A DNA stretch of 64,000 bases from Limanda limanda (lineage: Eukaryota; Chordata; Actinopteri; Pleuronectiformes; Pleuronectidae). The stretch is from positions 8,312,811 through 8,376,810 of the forward strand of contig NC_083656.1 of NCBI RefSeq assembly GCF_963576545.1, in the 5' to 3' direction. A program made the translations under genes and the position numbers. Positions 1-59,088 of this stretch are shown piece by piece. Under the pieces are notes generated by a model, which did no database searches, was not told where the DNA came from, and was given only the letters and a program-made list of their open reading frames with translations. The stretch's first letter is position 1; each line of letters opens with the position of its first letter.

Positions 1-28935
<28,935 letters not shown>

Positions 28936-29870
28936 TGCAGCCGAGCGCCGCTCAATTGTCGTTTCCATAAGCTATCTGGATATGTTTGCTTCATGTGGAG
29001 TTTTCTATTTACAGACTGCATGGGACTATGTGCCTCAGGTTGGTTATTTTGTCAAGCTAGCATAAGCAGCTCACATGTTCTAAGTCAGACACTGTGTTCA
29101 TATCAAATGTTGGGATAATATTGTCATATTTAAAGGAGCATTCCACTGAAAGTATTAAAATATCAACGCCTGTTGGCCTGAAAAGGTGGAAACTTTACTC
29201 CTGCAGCATAATCAACTTCTCCAACATTGATCCATATATTTTTTAGGTTTGAAACTTATAGTTTCTCCACAGCCGAGCTAAATACGCCCCAGTATCACAT
29301 GCTCATTGAAGCTGAAGCCTTGCTGGGTGTAGGGTTTTAACATTATTTGCAAAGCAGCGACAGTTTGGATAATACTGAAGATTTGATCCGTGGTGGAGAA
29401 GTACATTATTCAGCATCTTTGGTTAAAAAAGTTTCCACGGATGTGTGGCTCTGAAAAGTTGGTTTCTCGCTCCTTCGTGTAGGAGTTACAATGATTAAAC
29501 AACCATTGAAACTTCTCAATATGTTCCCTAATTATTAAAGCTTCACCGATACATTTCTAATTATTTTTTACGCCTCTGTGCTATGAGGTGGAAATATTTA
29601 TTAAGTATTGTAAACTATAAGTGAAATTCTTCATTTTTCAGCAAGCTACAAACTGCTAGGAGCCATTTTCAAGCCTGCAGGTGGCGCATGTTGTGGTACT
29701 AAATACTCGTGGGATACTTAATGGTACATTTTCCTTTGATATTCAGTGGTAATGCTGCAGAAATCATTAACCTGATGCTTTACTATTACCACAAGTGACA
29801 GCAAGAGGACAAAACTGGACAGAATTGGATTTCTTTTGTTATTACGTAAATAAAATAATATCAAACTCAT
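28936..29870 (+). other. adk: adk 3'UTR (tentative)
   Basis: The first AATAAA after the stop codon is at 29849-29854, giving a ~930-nt 3'UTR if used. No other signal was seen between. Transcript end not proven. Confidence 0.45.
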
Positions 29871-31800
29871 TCTCCAAAAGAAAGTTGTGTCCCATGTTTA
29901 ATACTTTGTTTGACCAGCAGTTCAAATTTCTGTTAATTCTCGCAAAAAGACCGAATTGAAAACACAAGTTGGTGTGTGTCCCTCCCATTATTAAATCAGC
30001 CAGAGGCTCCCTCATGCTAATCACTATTGGACAGCTCCACACCCCCATTATGGAGATCACAGGGGGGAGGAAGGAGGGTTGGAGGTGGGGGGTGGGCATC
30101 GGGAGCAGGACCAGCCTGGTGTGTTGGCTCTGCTCAGTCACACACACCCCCGCCCCCCCAACAAACACACACACACACACCCACACCCACTCTCACTGGT
30201 TGGGTCCTAGCTGGACTCTCAGGGTGTGGAGCTGCACGACGGGCTGCAGGAGATCATTTCTCTCAGTTTAGGGATTAGCCGTCGCTCTTCGTGGCGATCA
30301 TTAGAGGGACCTGGAAATTAGGCTGATCCTTCATACCCAGCTGTGCTGTCGCTGGGGGTTGGAGACGTGTAGCCGAGGGAGGCCCCTTACCCTCCCATGC
30401 ACCACCACCACCCCTCCCCACTGACTGTGGGCCAGCTGAAGTGTCGGGCAGTGTCCTAAGTGTTATGCAGGAAACAAATCAACACTCGCCTCCTCGACAA
30501 AGAAGTGAGACGGAGAGAACAGTATTTTTTTGATCCACTAGAACAACCTGTTGCATCATATCATCTTTTATTCTTCCCCAGAGCACAAATCCATTTTTCA
30601 TTCTCCCTGCACAAGAGCTAATTTGTCTGTAATGAGGCATAGTTTATGCATGTATGCTAATTGGGGGCATCTAGGTGAAAACATTCTCGAGCCAAAATGT
30701 TATTAACAACTTTGAGACACTTTTTTTTTCATCAGCATTTTTTAAGGTTTCACACAGATGCGCTTTGAAAAGGACCACATTTCTGATTGGGCAAGATCAC
30801 ACTCCATGGCAGCTGGTTCATTTGCTTCTCAAGATGACAGATGGCAAAACACAAACACAAAAAGAGGGAGCCATGATTAAGTAATGAGAACGCCTGCCAC
30901 AATAAGGAAACTTCTTTTCCTCACTTCTCCTGCTCAACTTTTACTTTGTTCGACGAGTGCAAGGTGCGGAGGGGAAAAAAACAGACATAAAAACGCTGCA
31001 TTTTTAATTTACATTTCACAATATGTTATGTTTCTTTTGCTAATGAGCCGGAGGCATTTTGAGAGTGTTTAACGCCGCTTTTATTGTGGAGCAGCGATCT
31101 ACAAAATCTCTTTTCATTTGCCGTTTCGCATTAAATACGCTGTAAAACACTTTAAAGTAGAGGGAGAGTACAAACCTGACTTTGTGATATTTACCTACAA
31201 AAGTGAGTTCATGACCACAATGTTGTTTTTTTTCTCTGAATGCAAGGGGAAGTAGAATAAGTGGGGCCCTGGCCAGTGTTTTGCCCCGCAGATGGGCAGC
31301 AGTGTTTGTGAACACCAGTGTGGCAGTTGGCAGGGATTGAGAAGGGGGATGGGCAGATTGCAATGGCACATGCCCCAATTCAAATTATCCCTGGACCCAT
31401 GCAGCAGTGGAGGACCTGCTGGGGCCCAGGGTGGCGTTCATTATACCCAGACACACAGGCAGGTCTGGTCCGAGCCTCCATCACTGACACCAGATCCCAG
31501 TGTATGAAATCTGAAGCCTCCTCATTCACATTTCACCTGCTGTGACGACACCACCTCCACGAAATAACATTTAATCTGAGCGTATTTACCTCAAATTGTA
31601 GATTGAAGTAAATTTCAAGGATTGACAGGCAAGAAGATTCTGAATGTACTGAAATGGGGAAATTTGGTAAATTGAAAACATTAAAAGTGTCTTTAAGGTA
31701 ATAAAAAGTGCCCGTGATGAATATGTAGCATAATTATAAAACAGCTAAAAAGACTATTAAACGTGAATTAAATCAATTTCTACCAAATTACACATGGAAA
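29871..31800. other. adk-kat6b intergenic DNA
   Basis: No gene recognised. A short CA/C-rich stretch lies at 30140-30195. A stretch around 30590-30680 (ATGAGGCATAGTTTATGCAT, ATGCTAATTGGGGGC) has octamer-like and TAAT cores and could be regulatory. Confidence 0.6.
30590..30680. promoter_or_regulatory. candidate POU/homeodomain-type regulatory block
   Basis: Contains GAGCTAATTTGTCTGTAATG, TTTATGCATG and ATGCTAAT, an octamer-like core, within 70 bp. Composition only; no proof of function. Confidence 0.22.
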
Positions 31801-33760
31801 AATGTGTTTTTAAAGGAGCCGAATGTTTCCCTGTGAGATCTTGCTTATAGCTGCCTGTGCAGTACAGTGTGTGTTCATAATCTGGTGGGAAGTTACAATT
31901 ATCTCTCTAATTACATCTGTATTACTGCATGAAAAATGAGCTTTCTGCCATTTCTAATGCTGTTAAAGAGCGAGGGGGAGCCCAAATCTAAAGACTGGGA
32001 AATTTAATGATCTACATTACATTGCTAACAACTACAGCTCCACGTCCTCGGGTATGGCGAAGTTAATTAACAGATTAGGGTGTTAGTGTATGATATCCCA
32101 CAATGCCCTGGGTGAAATTGGCCAGCGCAAGCGAGAACCAGCCCAGCTCATTTTTTTCAAATTAAAATAAAAGTCTGGATTAGGAGTTTAAATCATTCAA
32201 GAACCTTAGAAACTTCTCAAAGCTGAAACTCAATATGTTCCTGATAATTAGAGCTTCAACAATACATTATTGATTATTCTTTATACTTTAAAAAATGTAT
32301 TTTAAAGGACCTAAATGTTTGAGATCTGTGCAGTACAGTGAGTGAAGTTTCAATGTTAAAGAGTTGGTGAATGAGCAAATCTAAAGACTGGGAAATGTAA
32401 TGATTGACATTACATTGTTAGCAACTACAGCTCCACGTCCTCGGGTCTGGAGAAGCTGATTAATAATGAGAATTTGGAATAGGAGTTTAAACACCCATAT
32501 AAACTTCTGTTACACTTATACTCAATAGGTTATAAATCATGAATAAATAAATAGCTAATTTGTCTTTTTACTAACCTCTTAAAACTGCATTTGCAGTACA
32601 TTTCAAAATCTGAGTAACAATGTAAAAGAGTACAAATGTAATAATCTACATTATATTGCTAGTATCTTCCTTGGGTATGAACAAGTCAATTAACAGATAA
32701 GTGTGATAGTGGATGATATCCCACAATGCCCCGGGGGAAATTGGTCAGAGGGAGCAAGAACCAGCTCGTTTTCTTACTATAAATGAATATGAATATAAAA
32801 GTCCAGATCAGGAGTTTAAACACCATAAGAAACTTATATTACACTTGCTAACTTCTCTTTTTACTCGGGGGAAAACTTATATTTTTAAGGAGCTAAATGT
32901 TTACATGCTAGATCTTTCCTAAACAAATGTAATAATCTACATTATATTGATAGTATCTTCCTTGGGTATGAACAAGTCAATTAACAGATAAGTGTTAGTG
33001 GATGATATCCCACAATGCCCCGGGGGAAATTGGTCAGAGGGAGCAATAACCAGCTCATTTTCTTTACAGAATATAAAAGTCCGGATCAGGAGTTTAAACA
33101 CCGATAGAAACTTGTATTACACTTGATAACTTTTCTTTTTACTCAGAGTAAAACTTATATTTTTAAGGAGCTAAATGTTTACATGCTAGATCTTTATTAA
33201 AGCTTTATTTATAGTACAGTTCATAATCTGAGTTACAATGTAAAAGAGTACAAATGTAATAATCTACATTATATTGCTAGTATCTTCCTTGGGTATGAAC
33301 AAGTCAATTAACAGATAAGTGTTAGTGGATGGTATCCTACAATTCCCCGGGGGAAATTGGTCAGTTGGAGCAAGAACCAGCTCATTTCCTTACAGAATAT
33401 AAAAGTCCAGATCTGGAGATAGAAATTTATATTACACTTATTATAATACACTTGCTACCTTCTCTTTTTACTTAAGGAGCTTAATGTTTACATGCTAGAT
33501 CTTTCCTAAAGCTCTATTTATAGTACAGCTCATAATCTGAGTTACAATGTGAAAGACTGACAAATGTAATAATCAAAAATTCTATTGCTTTAACATCTAC
33601 AAATCTCTTCCTTGGGTGTGAAGTTAATTAACAGATAAGTATGTTCGGGTATGATATCCCACAATGCCCCTGGGTGAAATTGGTCAATGGGAGCAAGAAG
33701 CATCTGATTCTGTTAAAAAACTATAAAAGTCTGGATTTGTGTGTTTTATGTCAGATCCAA
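31800..33760. repeat. decayed six-copy tandem array, ~290-330 bp period
   Basis: The core GATATCCCACAATGCCC plus GGGGGAAATTGGTCAG recurs at about 32091, 32714, 33003, 33330 and 33652. A sixth copy near 32400-32480 keeps the flanking ATTACATTG...AACTACAGCTCCACG part but has lost the core. Other shared blocks are AATAATCTACATTATATTG, TCAATTAACAGATAAGTG, ATAAAAGTCCAGATCAGGAG and GAGCTAAATGTTTACATGCT. Spacings between cores are 623 (two units), 289, 327 and 322 bp. No long ORF is conserved across units. It lies just upstream of the kat6b promoter region. Confidence 0.88.
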
Positions 33761-34130
33761 TCCCACATGATCAGAGGAATCCACAAAACGCCCCATGGGG
33801 ACTTCATGTGTTATGACATTAAAAAATAAAGACGTTAAGCAGCCTAGGGGGGGCAGAAGGAGAGAAACATGGAGTGCAAAGATAAAATGCTCCTGATCGG
33901 TGGACATGTTGATGGAGGGAGAGTGAGTGGAGGAGGTGGAGGAGTGACACTGACAATATGATGGTAGCATGCGGACTAAAGGGGCGACGGTCCGCTCCAC
34001 TCCAGTGAAGTGAGGATGTCTACAGTGGGAGAAGAAGAAGAAGAAGCAGCAGAAGGGGGAGGGTACCACTTTGTCACAGGCTGCTGTGTAGATTAACCTT
34101 TCAATTAGTTCTTATCAGCTCCCTGCTCCA
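33761..34130. other. intergenic spacer between array and kat6b CpG region
   Basis: Contains a short GAAGAAG purine repeat near 34028 and no recognisable gene. Confidence 0.5.
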
Positions 34131-34318
34131 TGTCGCCGGAGCCTCTCCTCCTCCACCTCCTCCTCCGAGGCGCTGTTGTTGTTTTTATTCTGTGATTTTT
34201 CCCCGGGACGTGGCCGGGATGCATCTCCGCTCATTCCCCCGATTAATGAAGAGGAGTCTCCGGGAGAGGAGGAAGAAGCAGGGGGGGAAACTTGAAGAGA
34301 GGGACATAATAATCGACG
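34130..34318 (+). other. kat6b: possible alternative 5' noncoding first exon of kat6b
   Basis: CpG-bearing stretch ending in a strong donor, ATCGACG|GTAAGC, with GT at 34319. It lies 1 kb upstream of the main promoter on the same strand. Vertebrate KAT6B transcripts use more than one noncoding first exon, so this is a plausible alternative start. Left edge unknown; it could equally be CpG-rich non-transcribed DNA. Confidence 0.3.
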
Positions 34319-35089
34319 GTAAGCTTTTCCTCGTTTCTTCTTCTTCTTCCATACTTGTTCTATCCCCCCGCTTGGAACTTGAGCCGTGGTGTGTTGTGTG
34401 TCTCTTCGGCGGATCGTGTGTGTGTGTCATGTCCTCCTGGGGGGGGAAGCGAGAGGAACACATGATTGAGGATCGGTGATGGAGGGAGACACTCTCTCCC
34501 CCGGCAGTCGTGTTAACTTGTATTCCCTCCTGAGCTCCTTCCTCCGGGGGGCTGCGCGTCCCCCTCGTCGGGAGGTGGCTGGTGAGAAAGAGGTCATGCC
34601 AACACAGCCCATAATACTTCTTATTCCCTTTATTCATCCCGGTGGAATGTTTACAGAGAATTAACATCTCTTCTTGTGTGTGGAGGGGGGAAAGGTGGAG
34701 GAAGATAAAGACGAGGAGGAGAAGAAGAGGAAAAAAAAAAAAAAAAGAGGCGATAGTGATTCACTCTTGAATCTGCTGGAAACGTGTGATTCCGGGTTTT
34801 TTTGAGGATATTTTCACTTTAAACCGCGTTTTATTCCACTAATGCAAACACATGATAGATTTAACAAACAGCCAATTAAAGTCCAAAACGATCTAAATCA
34901 CTTTCAAGTGTAACCAAGTGTTTCAAGGAGGAATCCGAGTTAAGGTGGCCCGCGGTGTTACGCCACTTCCACATGAGGTTAAATACCCCCCCACGCCACC
35001 CGGAAACCAGCACTCTAACACTGGTTACTTCCCATTTCACCATTAATGAGTAAATAAAAACAAGTTGTGGTTTGCGGGGGGGGGGCAAA
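34319..35089. other. spacer upstream of main kat6b promoter
   Basis: Purine-rich and A-rich stretches (A-run ending near 34746), then unique DNA. No gene recognised. Confidence 0.5.
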
Positions 35090-35370
35090 GTTCGCGTACG
35101 GGTGCCTGAGAGATCCGGCTCGATCACCGGAGGCACCTTAAGGGGCGGGGCGAGGCGGCGGAGTGACAGCTGGAGCAGCCAATCACACATCGAGATTGAC
35201 ATGTGCTCCATCAAACCAGAAGTCGGGTCTCGCCCTCGCAGCCAATACGGAAGTCGCAGGGGGGCGGGCCCATTAGCGGGTAGGTACGGGTTTAATGAGA
35301 CTCCATTGGATTGTAATCAGCGTCATGTCGGATTCATGTAAACTACAACATTGTAACAAAATGGCGACTG
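35090..35370 (+). promoter_or_regulatory. kat6b: kat6b core promoter (CpG-rich, TATA-less)
   Basis: Two CCAAT boxes (AGCCAATCACAC near 35178 and AGCCAATACGG near 35240), GC boxes (AGGGGCGGGGCG near 35140, GGGGCGGGCC near 35260), an ETS-like ACGGAAGTCGC and an AAAATGGCGAC YY1-like site near 35358. YY1-type ATGGCG sites usually sit just downstream of the start site in TATA-less promoters, so transcription probably begins around 35340-35360. Confidence 0.65.
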
Positions 35371-35724
35371 TTTAGGTGACAGTCGGTGAGGCTCGGACTC
35401 GGCGCTTGTCATCTCGTCGGTGAGGACTCGGCTCTTCCGTCGCAGCGGTCGCTCCCCCCCCCGGGGATCGTAGGGCTCGTTCCCGCTGATCGGTCGGTTA
35501 ACGGCAGCTGTCACAACCGGAGGCTCCTCGCTGCTCGCGGCGGATCGGCTTCCTTCGTAGCGGACGTCGAGCTGTCAAAAAAAAAAAAAAAAAAAAAAGA
35601 AAAGTGTGGACGAGTAACGGTTAAACTTTACGTGGATTCTTCGCCCTTTTCTTGTTTTTTTTTTTGGATTTTCTTTTTGCTTTCGGTCCCTCGTGTCGCA
35701 GATTGAGAAACGAGTGGAAATAAC
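35340..35724 (+). other. kat6b: kat6b noncoding exon 1 (tentative)
   Basis: GC-rich 5'UTR-like sequence. Candidate donors AAC|GTGAGT (GT at 35725) or GAGT|GTAAGT (GT at 35731). An A20-type run at about 35577-35598 lies inside. The start is inferred from the promoter motifs. Confidence 0.45.
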
Positions 35725-36187
35725 GTGAGTGTAAGTGTTAACTTTGTGTGTGTGAGTGTGTACTAGAGAGGGGGGGGGCATGTTTAAAAAAAAAAATATC
35801 TGACCTCCTCAAGAGACGGTTTCTACTTTTTCCACCCGGAACTTTCAGCCTGAAGTTTCTCCTTCCGCCTTGTTGTTTCTCTGCTTTCTGACCCGAACCC
35901 AGTCTGTTTAGGAACCGACATCTGCTTTTTTTTTTTTTTTTTTTTTGCTGCTGTGTGGATTATTACTGTCAGGCAATGGATTAAGTCTAATGTCTTCAGC
36001 AGCCATGACAGCTCCTGCATCTGTTTCTTATCCATCTGCTTCTTCTACATCTTACAAGTCCTGCATTCCTCCAGCTTAGTTTTTATTCCCACTTTTAGGA
36101 GAATGTGAATAATGAGATCATTTACATGAGAGGTCGCTGTTTTTGAAAGAAATGCACATGACCTGTTTGTTGTTTCTCTTGTTCCAG
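35725..36187. other. kat6b: kat6b intron 1 (tentative)
   Basis: Between the candidate donor and acceptor CTTGTTCCAG ending at 36187. Contains a T21 run at 35926-35946. No other feature. Confidence 0.5.
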
Positions 36188-36433
36188 GTTTGATGTTGGA
36201 TTGATTCAATAGAGCTCCACTTCAGCTGCTCACCACCTTTCGGGGGAATTAACTAGTGCCAACTTTTCCTCGAGATCGCAGCCAGACACCCAGGATTGAG
36301 AGGACGAGCGTGGACGCTGGCGTGGAACATAACTTTTTGACCTTTTCCCCGAGGATGTGGATGTACCCAGTGTTCAGCAGCAGAAAGGGGAAACCTGTAT
36401 GGATCACATTTTCGTGCGTCTAATTGTTCAACC

Positions 36434-56336
<19,903 letters not shown>

Positions 56337-57611
56337 CTCTCCGCAGGACCAAGCTGGTTCCTCTCACGTGCATTCTGCTGTTTAAAGATGCACTGATCTG
56401 GCCTTGTTTTGTTTTGATTTTGAATTTTTTGTTTTATTACTTAAAAACCAGCAGCAGCACTTGGAAAGAATGCAAAATTTTTTCATCGATGAGTCAACTT
56501 TGAAGCTAATGTTTAAAAAGTATTTTTGTTCCTCCAGATGGGAAGCCTTACATCATTACGATGAAAATCTATTTAATTAGTGTTAGTGTCTCTGATGTGT
56601 CTTTTAGAGTTGGGCGGGTTCGGATCTCAGACGTAGAGATGTCATCAGTGCTCTTGCAGTCGTGTAGCAGCCTCAAATGAAGCCATTTAATGTGCCTGCT
56701 ACAAGTGGAGTTAGTGGCTGTTTGAACCTGTTCAGTGTACCTGTCTAACAGTGCTGGCAATTAGTTTGTACTATACTCATGCCTTTGTATATTTAAATTA
56801 TTGTACTTATTTTGTAAAGTGACAACTAGCATGCTTCAGTCTCTGTTAGTGACAGTGCATTGAGTAGTACTGTACAAGTGTTGTGCTTAATAGCAAGCCA
56901 TTTTAAAGATATCTGGCCTTTATTAGGTTTCCCTCCACGGGGAGAAAGATGAAACTATATTTTGTTAATTCTAATAATGTAAAGAAATGTAAACTTAGTC
57001 CTGTTTTCTGTTCTGGTTTGAGAGGTTTTATTGCTATGTATGTATAATTCTGAAGTCTTTTTGTAACAGATCTCCTTGAGGCAGCTTTCTGTTTAATAAA
57101 GCAGACTGATTTCTGTCAAAAATAACAAAGCATATCTCAGTGTTTGTACCCAGAAAGATTCTAAAACATTTCAAAGTGTCCAGAAGTGTGGCAGAATGTA
57201 AAAAGAACTAAATGATTATAACGACAAATAACGAGAAAGAAAATATAAATTTAGTCCAAAGTCGATATTTTACATAATGCCTTTAAAAAGCTACGTTTTC
57301 ATTCCATCTGTAGATTTGTTTTCTATCTTTATAAAATGTTGGATTTATATTTTACCGAAGTGTAGAAGAATAGCGCCTGTGAATAGACCAAACTAAGCTA
57401 ATGGATTGCATGTAAAACGCAACTTGTACTTGTGTTTTTGTTTATATTGCTCTTTTGTAGCCTTTGTACCTGTACAGAGTTGCTGGTAAGAAACGGGGGG
57501 GAAATACCTGGCTATGTGCACAAAAATGGGACAGAATGACATTCTTGTATTTATGACTTTTCTCCTTTTGTCAGTCACTTCAAATGCTGTACATTTTAGC
57601 ATAAGAATAAA
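56337..57611 (+). other. kat6b: kat6b 3'UTR with two polyadenylation signals
   Basis: AATAAA at 57095-57100 (in GTTTAATAAAGC) and at 57606-57611. Two alternative 3' ends of about 780 and 1290 nt are likely. AT-rich throughout. Confidence 0.75.
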
Positions 57612-58268
57612 TTATGATTGACCATGTACCTGATTGTTCTCCTTTTAATTTGAAGCAGCCAACGAGAACGCAGTGCTAAATGTTGAATTTGTGGGTAATT
57701 AACGTAATTACAAAAAGTAATTTGAGATAGACGACTACAGGCAAAAAAAAGGAAACTTGACTTAGCTGCTCTTAGAGCTGATTAACTTTTCAAATTTCAC
57801 CCTCTGAAAACCTGAAATGAAACGTCAAAGCAAAAACATTCATGTAGTTTTGTTAAAGTCCCAGAGAAGTGAAAACAATACAAAAGAAAATAAATGTGAC
57901 GGCAACAGATGACAGTTAATGTGAAAAATAACACTCAAAGAGAAAATGTTCATATGCTGCTGAGTTGTTGATTTGTTTGATTCGACGTCTGCTGATATTT
58001 ACTTTACACGACTTGAACTTAATCTCTGGAAGGACTTACATCTTTCTTAACTTAAAAACTCGAGACTGGACTAGAGCTCGTCTTTAAGTACTTGTTAAGT
58101 CATTTACATTTGTCTAACTACTTAAGACTTCAGTATAGAGCTCGTCTTAAAAGTCTTGAGCCCTCACTGGGACTTGTGTCAAATAATCCATCACCTAACT
58201 TCTACTTGTCCTGAATAATTGAAGATGTATCTTGAACTTCTCAATTGCTTTTGACCCAAGTTTTGAGA
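57612..58268. other. kat6b-dusp29 intergenic spacer (tail-to-tail)
   Basis: 660 bp between convergent genes. Contains a degenerate GACTT/AAGTC-rich tract at about 57985-58180. No dusp29 polyadenylation signal recognised. Confidence 0.7.
57985..58180. repeat. degenerate AAGTC/GACTT-rich tract
   Basis: Many scattered copies of GACTT, AAGTC and GAGCTCGTCTT, e.g. TAGAGCTCGTCTTTAAGTAC and ATAGAGCTCGTCTTAAAAGT. A larger tract of the same character lies at 60570-60930. Confidence 0.6.
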
Positions 58269-58480
58269 TCATCTCTGCTCCAGGGAGTCTCTTTGCTCCA
58301 GGAGCTGCGTGTCCAGCTCCCTCAGCTGCTTCAGGAAGCCCCAGTTGGGGATGATCCTCCTGCGTCTCTTCACGTGCTCCACGGCGTCCACCACCGTCAT
58401 GCCCTCGCAGATCATGAGGTACGCCAGGAAGAGGGTGGCGGAGCGACTCCTTCCCATCACGCAGTGCACCAGCAGTTTAT
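58269..58480 (-). CDS. dusp29: dusp29 exon 3 with active site
   Basis: Encodes [20 protein letters not shown] to [14 protein letters not shown] and stop. Contains the HCX5R catalytic loop. Acceptor TGACTTCAG. Confidence 0.97.
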
Positions 58481-59088
58481 CTGAAGTCACACGATGAGGG
58501 AGTTAAAGGTCACGTCAGTCAAATTAGAAAGATCATTCTTGCTAGTAGCATCAAGCCGTGCAGGAAGTTCAAGTACGATTGTCTTGGGCGACTCCCTGTC
58601 GTCTTACTCTGAGGATTCTTCAGCGTCTCCTCTATGAACCGAGCGGCAGAGAAGAAATACTGGCTGAGGTCGAAGGTCTGGACGTCCTCGGCGACCACGC
58701 CATAGTAGACGACGTCCATGTCGCCGTAGTAACCAGCGCCGGTGTCCACGTTGTTCCACGTCCCCTCGGCTGCGTTCAGCACGTGCGTGATCCCCAACCC
58801 TCTCAGGTTGGACTTGTCCTTCGCCGTCTGCCTGCGAGAAGCCGGCGTGAACATTATTTTAATCCTCTTATTGTTTTATTCACTTCAGTAATTTCACAGC
58901 TTTTTTACTCACTCGTCTCCGATGTACACGTTGGGCCAGACCTCGTTGACATGGGTGTAAGCCACACTCCCACGGTTGAGGATTTTCTCCAGCTCATAGC
59001 CCCCAGGTGTGACATACACATCCGCGGCACCGGATTCCGCCTTTGTTACATTTATCTTGGTGCCAGTCTTTGGCTTGCGAGAAGCCAT
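58269..59088 (-). CDS. dusp29: dual specificity phosphatase 29 (DUPD1)
   Basis: Small atypical dual-specificity phosphatase; in mammals it is enriched in skeletal muscle and adipose and acts on MAPK or AMPK pathway proteins. Coding exons on the minus strand: 59088-58913, 58831-58608, 58480-58269. They join in frame to 203 residues (human 220). Landmarks: [28 protein letters not shown], the general-acid loop [15 protein letters not shown] (D108), and the P-loop [10 protein letters not shown] with nucleophile C140 and R146, then [16 protein letters not shown] chose ATG 59088 (MASRKPKT); upstream codons lack another ATG in frame. Phase is 2 at the first junction and 1 at the second, as in the neighbouring dusp13, consistent with tandem duplication. 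Divergence is mainly in the N-terminus. Confidence 0.95.
58608..58831 (-). CDS. dusp29: dusp29 exon 2
   Basis: Encodes [20 protein letters not shown] to [15 protein letters not shown]. Acceptor TTCTCGCAG, donor CAGA|GTAAGA. Carries general acid D108. Confidence 0.95.
58913..59088 (-). CDS. dusp29: dusp29 exon 1 (coding part)
   Basis: Encodes [16 protein letters not shown] to [14 protein letters not shown] plus two bases of Glu. Donor GA|GTGAGT; a strictly in-frame read-through would stop at once. Confidence 0.94.

Noticed and set aside
34185..34667. 160-codon minus-strand frame near the kat6b promoter
   Set aside because: CpG-rich DNA gives long frames by chance; no homology recognised.
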